Source of the DNA: Macrostomum hystrix
Taxonomy: Eukaryota; Platyhelminthes; Macrostomidae
DNA length: 64,000 nt
Direction of reading: 5' to 3'
Assembly: GCA_950097015.1 (NCBI GenBank)
Contig: CATNEN010000001.1
Span: 6,557,501-6,621,500 of the forward strand
Shown here in pieces: positions 10,501 through 21,684 of the stretch; positions within the stretch are counted from its first letter, which is position 1; each line of letters starts with the position of its first letter. Below the pieces are notes generated by a model. The model worked only from the letters and a program-made list of their open reading frames with translations, had not been told where the DNA came from and did not search any database. The translations under genes were made by a program, and so were the position numbers.

Positions 10501-13500
10501 TAGGCAATTCACCTATTTTGAAAGGCTATTCACCTATTTTGAAAGGCTATTCACCTATTTTGATAAGCAATTCACCTATTTGGATAGGCTATTCACCTAT
10601 TTTGATAAGCAATTCACCAATTTGGATAGGCTATTCACCTATTTTGAAAGGCTATTCACCTTTTTTGATAGCCTATTCACCTATTTTGAAAGGCTATTCA
10701 CCTATTTTGAAAGGCAATTCACCAATTTGAATAGGCTATTCACAAATTTCGGATAGCCTAATCACTAACTCGAATAGCCTCTTCACCAACTCGGATAGGC
10801 TTATTCACCAATTTGGATAGGCTGCTCACCAATCAGAATTGCCCATTCACCAATAAGAATTGCCCATTCACCAATAAGAATTGCCCATTCACCAATAAGA
10901 ATTGCCCATTCACCAATCCAAACAGACAATCAATGCAGCCTTGTGGAATCAGGCGCCGGCCCCAGCATTGTCTTCCTCTGCAGGGCCAAGTCGAAGGATC
11001 TTCAACAGACGGCCATAGACTGTCTTCGAGTGCTTGTCGACGGCAATCCTTCCACGCAGCGTTCGTTGCTAAGCGACGGCGCGGTCCTGCCCCTGCTGGC
11101 GCATTTGAAGCGGGCTAGATCGCAGGAGAACCAAGCTGTCAGCGCGTTGGCCATCTGGAGCCTGGCCGGAGCTGACCCGGTGGAGAGACGAACCATGGCA
11201 ACAATGATCGGCATACAGACACTGCTGGACTTCATACAGGTGAGTCGGCAGTCATTCATTGAGACACCTGAGGATACTGAGATCCCAGAAATTCCATTGA
11301 GTATTCTGAGATCCCAAAGTGAGGATTATTTTATGTCAAATGTACTTTAAAAGCGTCTTTATTTTTATTTGCGATTAGTCGATGACGAGGGGTCCGGATA
11401 ATTTAGAGAGAACACCTGTTAGAAACACAGAGAACACCTGTTAGAAACACAGGGAACACCTGTTAGACAGAGAATACCTGTTAGACAGAGAACACCTGTT
11501 AGAAACACAGTGAACACCTGTTAAAAACACAGAGAACACCTGTTAGAAACACAGTGAACACCTGTTAGACAGAGAACACCTGTTAGACAGAGAACACCTG
11601 TTAGAAGCACAGGGAACACCTGTTAGACAGAGAACACCTGTTAGACAGGGAACACCTGTTAGAAACACAGTAAACACCTGTTAGAAACACAGGGAACACC
11701 TGTTAGAAACACAGTAAACACCTGTTAGACAGGGAACACCTGTTAGAAACACAGAAAACACCTGTTAGACAGGGAACACCTGTTAGAAACACAGTGAACA
11801 CCTGTTAGAAACACAGGGAACACCTGTAAGACACAGAGTACACAGTTTAGACACAAAAAACACTATTAAGACACGGAGAATAATGTTAGAGATAAACACA
11901 CGAGACAATCTCACAATTATTCCGCTTTAACAAGCTCTGACAACTGTGCTTTCAGATCAAATACCAACCTGCTTACATAGCCAATCAGCAAGCGCAAGTG
12001 AAAGCTCAAGCTGTTAACAAAATTGGAACAGCTTTCGGAGCTAATCAATCTATTAAGAATCCATTGTCTGTCACAGTCTATAGACGACTGTCTGATCAAC
12101 TGCCATTGGTGTACAATGTCGTTGATGAATATGTAAATTAGTCGATATCCATGATTAGTTTATATAGTTGTCTTAAGTATTACTAAACTTTCATTACGTT
12201 TCTGTGGGTCCCTTTTGTATATTTAGACGCAAAAAACTTAATAAAAACTATTTCTACTACATTTCTTTCGTTTATTATTTTCTGTCGATAGATTTAAATG
12301 CATGCCATACTACTTCAAGTAAATACGTCTTAAACTTATTCGTCTATGGTCGAACATAAACTAAATGTCGATTCAAATTAACAAAATAATTTTTTTGTTC
12401 TCGTCGTTGACGTCATAGTTTAAAATTCCTTGTCTTTTCTACAAATAAGCTCAACTTGTACAAATAGTTATTAACAATCATCGAAATTTTAGACGAAATA
12501 TGTCGTTTGGACTACTATATAAAACATTGTAAGTAGTATACTGACTTGACATTTCAGCAGTCATATAAATCACAAAAATGATAAAAAGGAACACATTGAT
12601 AAGATTTTTACAGACTATTTACAGAATCGGACGCTTAAACTGAATGTATTTTTGCTTGTTAGAAAAATAGAATCACAAATGGCTATCTGATTAAATAGAA
12701 TAAAGGCGTTGAATTAGTTTAACCTGAAGCGAATATTTTTCAGTGGGGCACAGTTATCGATTTCTGATTTGCATTTTTATGCACACTTTGCATGCACGAT
12801 GACATTGTTGTAAGATTTTCTTTTACTCTTCTAGTAAAATCATTTTTTCTATTTACTACAGATTTTATTCATAATTTAAAATTGTGATTGTGATTGGAAT
12901 TTTTATTCTCAGTTGCTTACTACACTACTACTTTCGGACTATTCAAGTAGGTTGGTAACGAATATTAGGACTAAAAATAGGTTGTAAAGAAAAAAGTGAT
13001 GCAATAAAGTATGTTTATTTACTTCTTTCTAGACAACATCTGAGCAGCTGCACCTCATCGCTGCCGACGCTTTGTCAGTGCTGGCCGAAGGTCCAGTCTC
13101 TCAGCGAGTTCGCATCGCCGATATGAACGGAATCTCCGCTTTGGTGCGATTGCTGCGCTCGGATCGCGAAAAAATTGTTGCCTGCGCGGTGCGAGCTCTG
13201 CGTCATCTCTGCGTTGGAGTCGGTAATACGCCAAATCCGAAGGTCCAGGTAAGACTATAATACCTTTTATAAATGAGCTAAAATATACCATAATGAGTAA
13301 AAGATATCACAATATTATTTTGGTTATTGCCTAATGGTTAGAGCGTCTGTCGGACCTACGATTTGAGGGTCGGAGGTTCGATTCCAGACTCAATGTATCC
13401 TTTAGCTAGACACTCAACTATGCATTGCTTCAGTTCACCCAGCTGTTTTAAATGGGAAACAGAATCAGCTGAGGGTAATTGAGGATGGGTGTGGACTGAC

Positions 13501-15574
13501 TGATGGACTGAACAGGCGAATGCAGCCTTCGGCCACATTATTAAATCTCGCTATTAAATATTATAAAATCAAGTTCCATATTAAAAACTCTTAGAATCGC
13601 GTTGTGGAAGCTCGCGGCTTGAAGTTCCTCATCGCTCTGATGGTCCACGCCCGCGATGAATCAATTCAAATGGAGGCCGCTCTGGCCGCTTCATCTGTTG
13701 TCATGGGCAACCAGGAGGCGGCGGAGAATCTGCACTCCAGCCCTGAATTCTCCTACATCGGTCCGCTTCGTTGTCTGTACTCGGAGGAGCGCAAAGTTCG
13801 CCAGTTGGCTGCCACCGCACTAGCCGGCTTCGCCTACAACAATGTACGGGAACAGAAAAAAATAGCCGGCTTAGGCGGAGTGAAGTATGCGAATTTCTTG
13901 GAATTTCTACAGTCACCAGACGAAATCGAAAGAGCTCTGTCGGCTTATCAGGTCTGTTAAAGGACAACGCTAAACAAGCAGTGTTTTTTTACGCAAAAAC
14001 GATCATTAAATCAGCAACTGAGTGTTATTTAAACGGCCCTTTTCGGAACCAACCCGTGATAATAAAACAGCCCTTCAATAGAACCAATCAGTATTATTTA
14101 AATAGCCCTTAAAGGCACCAATCAGAACTATAAAAACTACAGTACTAAAAACGGCCCGTTCAGGAACCAAGTATATTGCCTTCAAAACGGCCCTTTTAAG
14201 AACTAACAGGATTACTAAAACGGCCCATTTAAAGAACAATCATATTTTTTAGCATCCCTTTAGGGAAAAAATACGTTTTTTAAAACGCATTGAGTTAAAA
14301 CTCTTGACCACTTAAATTCAAAGCAGATTTTAACCAAGCTTTTAGTTTTTCGCTTTTTCTTCTAACTACTTCGCCAGACGATTATCCTGGCGCGAATCAT
14401 CCCGGATGAGGATCAATCACTGTCGTCGGCTCGCGGAATCAAGATTCTGTACGACCTATTGACTCAGTCGAAGTCAGCACCGACCCAGTGGCTCGTTGCC
14501 GATTTGATTGCCTGCTTGGCTCATTCTAGGGCTGGTTTGCCGCAGGTATTACTAACAGATTACCAGATTACATGACCAGAATGTCTAGCATATGATCAGA
14601 ATACCTAGCTCATGACTAAAACATTGACCATATGATCAGCGTGCTCCCCAACCCACCAAACAGGCCCTCATCGGTATCGGAGCAATCGACGGCCTAGCCA
14701 CACTAATCCAATCGCCCTTGGAGAGTGTCCGCGGCAGCGCCTCAGTGGCCCTGGGCTATCTGTCACACGAGCCATCTGGAAGGCGCCTGATACTCAGCAT
14801 GTGCAGAAGAGATCCATTCGTGATGAAGTCGATTCTGTTCTACTCAAAAGACTGTTTGGCGCCGCAGTTCACGGAGGGCTGGCATCACTACCAGCGGGTC
14901 GGACTGCCGCCTATTCGGTGAGAGCTCTCAAATATTTTCATCTCACTCATTTCATTTCATCAGTGATTCGATCCATCAACATCTACTCAATCTACATCTA
15001 CTCAATCTGCATCTACTCAATCAACATCTCAGCTACTCAATCTACATCTCAGCTACTCAATCTACATCTCAGCTACTCAATCTACATCTCACCTACTCAA
15101 TCTACACATCACCTACTCAATCTGCATCTCACCTACTCAATCTGCATCTCACCTACTCAATCTACACCTCACTTATTTAATCTTAATGTCAGCTACTCAA
15201 TTTAGATCTCACATTACCCCCTGAAACATTTGAGCAGGCCAGGCAGGCCCCAGCTAGTCTCCAAGCGGACCATAGACTATCGCGCCGAGCACGAGCCAAC
15301 AATGGTCACCCTAGTCGATTGCGCTGCGCCGCCGCTCACTCCGGCGCCAAGTCGGCGAGGTCGTCGTCGACGTCCCGGCGTGGATCAGGACTTGGACGTC
15401 TCCGAAGAGGACTACGACGAAGAAGTTGACGATGGATCCGCCGCAGCCGCCGCCGCCGCTGTTCAAGGAGATGTAGACAGTTCCGATCTGCAGCAACAGC
15501 AGCAGCAGCAGCAGGAAGAGCGCCCATTGTCACGTGGTGCGTCGACTGGCAGTGACTTTTCTACTGTGGTCTAA
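7540..15574 (+). CDS. ANKAR: ANKAR-like ankyrin and armadillo repeat protein
   Basis: Nine exons with consistent phases: about 7540-8053, 8940-9374, 10240-10399, 10926-11239, 13033-13248, 13595-13951, 14378-14545, 14664-14917 and 15238-15574. From the first in-frame ATG at 7652 they encode 880 aa, but the open frame continues 5' to an acceptor-like TTCTAG, so N-terminal exons may be missing from the model. Exon 1 holds ankyrin repeats (DEHGWALIHH, then NRYTALLVAVKFG and QGLNAVELATSEGHVDIV). Exons 2-8 hold armadillo repeats (for example LVESGAGPSIVFL and MNGISALVRLL). The last exon is a low-complexity tail: poly-Arg, an acidic patch, poly-Ala and poly-Gln. The ankyrin-then-armadillo order is that of animal ANKAR. 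Its function is poorly known; protein scaffolding is an inference from the repeats. An AATAAA lies near 15807. Five introns carry minisatellites. Confidence 0.85.
8145..8895. repeat. 20-bp purine minisatellite, ANKAR intron 1
   Basis: About 37 copies of GGGAAGATGAGGAGGGAGAG. The plus (transcribed sense) strand is almost pure purine. The long Ser/Pro/Leu frames on the complementary strand are a by-product of the repeat and not genes. Confidence 0.95.
9440..10190. repeat. Pyrimidine minisatellite, ANKAR intron 2
   Basis: A CTCTCTCCTCTGTCCTCTCT-type array about 750 bp long with CTTTTGTCC, CTTATGTCC and CTGTGCT variants. The sense strand is almost pure pyrimidine, opposite to intron 1. The open frames reading through from exon 2 are not coding: the exon ends at AAG|GTGGGT (9374). 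Confidence 0.95.
10440..10915. repeat. 21-bp minisatellite, ANKAR intron 3
   Basis: About 20 copies of a 21-bp unit, AGGCTATTCACCTATTTTGAA, written here only as a consensus with many substitutions (TTGGATAGG, TTTGATAAG), grading into a short CACCAATAAGAATTGCCCATT sub-array at 10835-10915. The 21-bp length keeps open frames that are not genes. Confidence 0.9.
11395..11890. repeat. Minisatellite of mixed 15/23-bp units, ANKAR intron 4
   Basis: The core GAACACCTGTTAGA is followed by either CAGA or AACACAGG/AACACAGT, giving two unit lengths that alternate irregularly, about 24 copies. It shares TTAGACA with the minisatellites at 770-1182 and 31830-32045. Confidence 0.9.
11900..13030. other. Rest of ANKAR intron 4
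   Basis: AT-rich sequence between the minisatellite and exon 5 (acceptor TTTCTAG at 13032). No exon or element recognised. Confidence 0.6.
13323..13545 (+). mobile_element. SINE-A copy (tRNA-derived), ANKAR intron 5
   Basis: A tRNA-like head with box A (TAATGGTTAGAGCG) and box B (GGTTCGATTCC) is followed by the family body: the CACTCAACTATGCATTGCTT / CAGTTCACCCAGCTGTTTTA region and the tail with GGACTGAACAGG and GCAGCCTTCGGCC. The body is like that of other metazoan tRNA SINEs. This copy is fairly complete and lies in sense orientation within the intron. Confidence 0.8.
13960..14290. repeat. Degenerate AACGGCCCTTT repeats, ANKAR intron 6
   Basis: Five or six loose copies of an AACGGCCCTTT..GAACCAATCAG motif spaced about 55-70 bp apart. 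This is an old, diverged tandem array or a set of short element remnants. Confidence 0.6.
14950..15215. repeat. 20-bp minisatellite, ANKAR intron 8
   Basis: About 12 copies of CTACTCAATCTACATCTCAG and variants between the donor at 14918 and the acceptor of the last exon (GAGCAG, 15237). Confidence 0.9.
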
Positions 15575-15579
15575 CACGA

Positions 15580-17205
15580 TCCATAAAAAAATTTACTGAC
15601 AATTTTTTCATTTATACGCATCATATTTTTTAGTATTTTATATTTTAATTTCGACTGACGGTAAATCAAAAGAAGAATTTGTTTTTACAACTGAATAAGA
15701 ATCGAATTATTAATTATTTTTATCCTTCACAGCTGGGTATAAAGTTTAACAACACACTTTATCGTCAGAACAATTTTTTCCGAAAGGTCACTCCTGCATT
15801 GTACCAATAAATATATCTTTTTGAAATGATATTGACTTTTTGTGATAATACATCCTATTTTTACTCCAATCTGCCTGTTTTAATTTGTCGTTTTTGTCAT
15901 GACAAAATTTAGTAAAATCTACTAAATAAATATTCACACTATCTGTGCTCTTCCCTTTGTGTATTGAACTCTGAGAATATAGAATTAATGAGTTTTAATG
16001 TTCATATTGACGCGAGACATTCTTTTCTATAAACTTGTTGAAATGGTTACTTTAAATGTTGATTTATTTGTTTTATTCAGCTCCTAGCCTAGCGGTTGGA
16101 GCATCGAACTTTTGACAAATAAGAGATCAACTTTAGTTATCGTAGCCAATCAATGCATAGCAATACAATTTTATGCCATTCAGCCAATCAGTAACGAGCA
16201 ATATCTTCTATAGGCAAGCAGTGACGAGCGATGTCTTCTCTAGCCAATCAGTGACGAGCAATATATTGTCTATCCATAATTAACGAGCAATATCTTCTCC
16301 ATCCAATCAGTGACAATCTATATATTATCTAGCCAATCATTGAAGATCAATCTTTTTTCTAGCCAACCAGCGAAGAAAAACTTTTATAGCCTAATATAAT
16401 CTTTTTAGATAGTTTGTGAGAAGCAATAAATTTTTATTTTACTTAGAAGTAATTAATCAGAGCTCTTTTTTCTATCAGCAAAGGCTGAAAGCATTCGTAT
16501 TACTCATAAGCTAATACGTAAGTTAAAAAAACTAAAGACAACACTGCATTTGTTATTAGCTTTCAATATAAAAACGATGGAATTACAAATAGTTTTTTAA
16601 CTGTCACAAAATATATATTGTACCAATTCGGCTGGTAAATTATAGCAGGCAAATATAGTTTTATCAAATATGTATTGTTATAAATATATATGAAACATGC
16701 CGGTGAAAACTGGTGTGAAGCCACTGATTTAGCTCAGCGAAACACATTGTTCTTAATAGAACTTGCAGACTATTAGGTTAAATTAAAAAAATCTAGAATA
16801 AAATAATTAGTCAATAAATGATTAGTTCCTTAAATAAAGTTTTTTTTCACTATTAAGTTGTTAAATAAACTTATTAACCAAGACAACCCGTTTTGCACAT
16901 AATTATTGGAAAAATCTAGTAACATAAAAATTACAAATTAGTGTTTCTAGAGTGATATGATTTTTTAAATTGATTTTTTCCAGATTTCATAAATTAATAA
17001 ATAACATAATAGAATACAGAAAAAACATTTTCTAGGACAGGAATACATTTATAAAACCTTGTTTAATGTGAGTTTAGTTGTGACAGATCGCATATCAATG
17101 TCATAACGGCCTTGGAAGCGCAGGCAAAGTACTATATTAGGCATACTGATCCTAATTGCGCGAATAAGTTTTATTGATTTTATTGTACCGTCTCAAACAA
17201 AAACA
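15580..17205. other. ANKAR 3' region and intergenic DNA
   Basis: AT-rich. It includes the likely ANKAR polyadenylation signal (AATAAA near 15807), a tRNA-head-like scrap (about 16080-16140, CCTAGCGGTTGGAGC) and a decayed array of about 30 bp units containing CCAATCAGTGACGAGCAA at 16140-16400. No genes seen. Confidence 0.6.
16140..16400. repeat. Decayed CCAATCAGTGA-type tandem repeat
   Basis: Six to eight diverged units with GCCAATCAGTGACGAGCAAT and TATCTTCT spacers. It is clearly related to the sharper 36-bp array at 17210-17825, about 1 kb away. Confidence 0.75.
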
Positions 17206-17209
17206 AAAG

Positions 17210-17825
17210 CTAATCAGTGAAGGGCAATATCGGTTACATCCTTAGCCAATCAGTGAAGAGCAGGATCTATTCCATTCTCAGCCAATCAGCGAAGAGCAAT
17301 ACCAATCCCATTCACAGCCAATTAGTGAAGAGCAATATCTATTCCATCTTCAACCAATCAGTGAAGAGCAATACCAATTCCATTCTCAGCCAATCAGCGA
17401 AGAGCAATACCAATCCCATTCACAGCCAATTAGTGAAGAGCAATATCTATTCCATCTTCAACCAATCAGTGAAGAGCAATACCAATTCCATCCTCAGCCA
17501 ATCAGTGAATAGCAGTACCAATTCCATCCTCAGCGGCTCAGCCAATCAGTGAAAAGCGATACCAACTCCATCCTCAGCCAATCAGTGAACAGCAGTACCA
17601 ACTCCATCCTCAGCCAATCAGTGAACAGCAGTACCAACTCCATCCTCAGCCAATCAGTGAAGAGCGATACCAACTCCATCCTCAACCAATCAGTGAAGAG
17701 CAGTACCAACTCCATCCTCAGCCAATCAGTGAACAGCAGTACCAACTCCATCCTCAGCCAATCAGTGAAGAGCGATACCGACTCCATCATCAGCCAATCA
17801 GTGAAGAGCAATACAAACTCCATGT
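17210..17825. repeat. 36-bp minisatellite
   Basis: About 17 copies of a 36-bp unit starting AGCCAATCAGTGAAGAGCAA and ending TCCATCCTC. Because 36 is a multiple of three, the plus (S-Q-S-V-N-S-S-T-N) and minus frames stay open. I treat these as non-genic because they lack sequence diversity and have no start or splice context. Confidence 0.93.
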
Positions 17826-18063
17826 GCTATTAATGTATGCTACAAAAAACTCCAGGATAAAGCATGCGTTCTTATTATTGATCATACAGCAGACACAAAA
17901 AGAGAAACTCGGAGTAATCAAGAATCGGATTTTATTATTTTTATTATAGACAGCTCAGACGAACAGAAAAATGGATAAAGACAGCAAAAACTAATTAGAG
18001 CTACAAACGCAGGCTCCAGTGAAATTGGCAGAGTTCTTGACGCAACATTTCCATTTATATAGT

Positions 18064-18995
18064 CTAGGAGAATGACTTCAAAAACTCCTTGGCGCACTGA
18101 CGGGCTCGACTGTTAATGGCCAGGCGCATATCCGAAATCTCTTTGTCAATCTCTTCCATGAAGGTGATGACAAAGTCCACCAATTTGTGCTTGTACATAG
18201 CCTCAGTGTGAAAGTTGGTAATTAGAAAGCTGACGTCATAGCCCTATTAGGGAGGCGAGGCGTAAGATAGTAAAATATAGTGGTAAATTAATTATCTATT
18301 CGAAAATAAATTAATGCAAACAAAGCTAACGAACCTCAACGGGTTGACGACGAAGGACAACGAAATCCTCGGCTCGCATAGTCATAAATTTGGTAAATTT
18401 GTGACAGAGCATCTTTTCAATATCGTCGGCCTGCTTGATGGCTATGCTGATGCGAACTGAATTCACCGAGGCTTCGATAAGTACGCGCTCGCGTTCGTTG
18501 CGACTAACTACAACTGGAGCTAGCAGGAGCTCCTTGCTGCTCCTGGAGTAAAATGGTTTTGGTGCAGATTTTAGGATATGAGAGGATGTTGGTTCGATTC
18601 TCGGAGGATCTGAGAGGACGTTGGTTCGATTCTCTGAGGATCTGGGAGGATGTTGGTTCGATTCTCTGAGGATCTGGGAGGATGTTGGTTCGATTCTCTG
18701 AGGATCTGGGAGGATGTTGGTTCGATTCTCTGAGGATCTGAGAGGACGTCGGTTCGATTCTCTGAGGATCTTGGGAGATAATGGTTATAATAAAAAAATA
18801 AATTTTCTTTACTACGTTTTTACATTTCAAACATGTTTTTCAAAAAACACTTTCAAACTGTAGATTTTTAACACTAACTCACTTAGTCTCAACTTCAGGT
18901 TTGTTGTGCCGCTCTACAACTTGCGAGCTAAAGTTTTCAAGGCACATTGCAGCACTGAGGGTGCTGCGAACAGCAGCTAGGTAGGGTTTAAGTGC
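18064..18995 (-). CDS. ARPC4: Arp2/3 complex subunit 4 (ARPC4/p20), first exon not found
   Basis: Three exons on the minus strand join in phase: 18893-18995, 18335-18542 and 18064-18243 (TAG stop). The translation is unmistakably ARPC4: [26 protein letters not shown], then [45 protein letters not shown] and [10 protein letters not shown]. The p20 subunit forms the structural core of the Arp2/3 complex, which nucleates branched actin in the cytoplasm. The model covers all but the first few residues. The start-codon exon must lie further right (above 19000), but I could not place it. A minus-strand AATAAA occurs near 17934. The gene is convergent with ANKAR. Intron 18543-18892 contains a 32-bp repeat. 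Confidence 0.93.
18575..18780. repeat. 32-bp minisatellite in an ARPC4 intron
   Basis: About six copies of a 32-bp unit containing GAGGATCTGGGAGGATGTTG and GTTCGATTCTCT. The GGTTCGATTC inside each unit resembles a tRNA box B, which may hint at a tRNA or SINE-derived origin (inference). Confidence 0.85.
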
Positions 18996-18999
18996 CTGA

Positions 19000-21680
19000 A
19001 AAGTACACAAAAATTATAAATCAAACTACTTACTAAAAAGAATAGTATAATAGATACTATCACAGTGTAGTTTCATAGAAAAGATAGCATTATATTTTAA
19101 ATATTGATTATATAAAACTATGTAAAAATAGGTATTTAATTATTTATAAGACATTTTCTTTGAGTTTTTATTAAACTGCTTAGTTGTTAATTAGCTAAAT
19201 TATCAACAAACTAGTTGCTGACCTAAAGTAACTTGTTTACTGTTTTTATAATATAGGCTATCAGACAGGAAATAAGAATTGTAGAAAAAAATACAAAATA
19301 CAGTTACATTACTTTAAAATCTAAAATTACTGATTTTATAAATTATAGACTCACATAAGCTTTATATAAAAATCTGGTTGTTGCTATTATTTATTATTAT
19401 TTGTACTTCTAGAGTGTCTGATTCTTGTATATTGTCAGAAATGACTACCAAGAAAAAACATTGTAAGCTTGTCAAGTCAGCAATGGTACTTTGTACTTAA
19501 TTGTACTTAAAAAGGTTGCCATGTTGGAGACCTTGGAAAGTACTTAGAAGTAGGTCAGTTGACATGTAGTTTAAACATTGAATAATTGGGAACTACTTGG
19601 ATTGGAAATTATTATCTTATATAGTTTGGTATCTGTACTTCAAAGTAACTTAAAATTCAAAATCAACATCCCAAACTTGTAGATTGTAACTTTGCAGTAA
19701 TTATTCAAGTAAATGTCATTTTTACTTTCAAAGTTACTTGTCAAGTATATCATAAAGTTTTTTTCTTGGGCAGCTAACCTAGGCCTAAACAATAGTACTC
19801 TTCAAAGGTCCTTATTAAGATGTTTATTTCAATTGATTATTTGCACACATTATTTACTCCACCCAAAATGAATCTTGCTTATATCTCACTTGGTGTTATG
19901 TTTATATAGGCTGGGTTTTTGTCAGATCTGGGGCACCAAATTGGAATTCAGAGTACTCATTAGAATTGGCAACCATGAAAATAGGAACATTTAGCTTGTT
20001 AGCTCTTAATTTGTAGTAGTATTCATCCTTCATCCTTACATACATTACATAATATATGTGTTGAAATGAATAGGCCTAATAGGAGATAATTATTAAGTTA
20101 TTAACTAGGCCTAAAATGGCTAAAAGTAGTTAATTAATAGTCTCTACACCTATAGTCCCAATCAAGTCAATGACTTAGTTCACTTATGGTAAAAATGACT
20201 AAAAAGAAACTGAATCTATTTTTTATCACGAACTTTTGATCCAATATCTTCATCTTTGTGATTAAGATGTGATGTGACATAGTCTAATAAAAATATTGGC
20301 CTATTGACATTGACACAAGCCTAGGTCAAATTCTAGGGTGCTAAATAAAATTTTAGTGATCAAAAGCAACTATTTAGCTAAAAACGGTATATGGGCACCC
20401 ACTAAAGTCCTTACACCTATTCTAAAATAAATATTACTAATCTTTAATAAATGGGAAATATGGGCCTTTGGGACATATGTGGCATATGGGACATATATTC
20501 AATACACATTGAATATTTTGTTTGACAGTGTTCCATAAACATTTAATTTAAATGGCTGACATGACAGCAAAGTCAGTGGTCGTATCCCTGTTTTTAGTTT
20601 TGTATTCCGATATAGTAAGATAAATTAGCTTCAGTGAAAAATGAAAAATATACACTTTTCATTGTTTTTAAATTAGTGCTTAACAAATTATAAGTTATTT
20701 AGCCAGTAAAACAAAAATACATATTTACTTACTTAAAAAGGGGGAGTATACCTCTATAGTAGTATTATTGCAAAATTGAAATTTAATTTTAAATAAATGG
20801 CGTAACGCTTAGCAAATAAATAAAATTTTTCTATTTGTAGTGCGTACACATAAGGTCCGTGAATCCAAAACTCCACTTTCAAATTCGGAAAATTTTCACT
20901 GATCAATCTCATTTCTTTCTTTCAGTAAAACGATAGATTATGCTATAAAACGAAGCAATAACTCATACTCTCCAATCGAAAACTTTTATCAACCCTAGCT
21001 GCTACATAGAGTCTTTAATTATTAAATAAGGAGCATTTTATTTTCTGTTGCCTAGTAGTTTTTAAGAAGCGACATGCACGTATAAAAGTCGACGTCGATT
21101 TTTTAAAAGTAGACATGTCTAGTTTCGCTAACAATTCAATATTTTGTACTTGTACATGTGTATACAAGAGTGCAATACATGCAGTTGTAATGCAGGAATT
21201 AATGCTGAATTAAATGCAGAATTAGTGACTAAAATAACTGAGATTACATTAGATCAATCTTCCTCCATGTGTCAATTTCGATCTCCGCTTCCATTCTACA
21301 GTTCTTACTCTCTCTTATGCTGATTTCGCAGCTCGTCCAGTGAGCTATTTTGTGATCAGTTTCATTCTGTATAAATTTTGGTTTAAGAATCGCCGACACA
21401 AAATCTTTAAATTTGAATCGCAAAATGAAACAAAATACATTTATATTTCACAAAAAGCCGAAATTATTAATCCTCATTTCCCTTAAAGTAAAAATTTAAT
21501 GTTACTACACGAGTAATTCAGCTCTTAACAATTGCGTGCCGGATAAAACAATTTGCTTAGAGTTCAGGTGCAAATTCCTATTAGATAGTTTAATATCGTG
21601 TGTAAGTAAAAAAAGAATAAAATATTTTAGTTTGTTTAGAATTAAAAACTCGGTACACTGTAATTCTCTCTTATATTACC
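19000..21680. other. Non-coding DNA between ARPC4 and DEG/ENaC-1
   Basis: About 2.7 kb of AT-rich sequence. It should hold the ARPC4 first exon and promoter and the 3' UTR of DEG/ENaC-1. No open frame, repeat array or mobile element is recognised. Confidence 0.5.
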
Positions 21681-21684
21681 AGCT

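Noticed and set aside
8145-11890. Regularly spaced repeats that could suggest a CRISPR array
   Set aside because: Units are head-to-tail with no unique spacers, there are no cas genes, and the sequence is clearly animal.
13323-13380. tRNA gene suggested by boxes A and B
   Set aside because: The tRNA-like head is attached to a SINE body, cannot form a clean cloverleaf acceptor stem by eye, and recurs in several copies.
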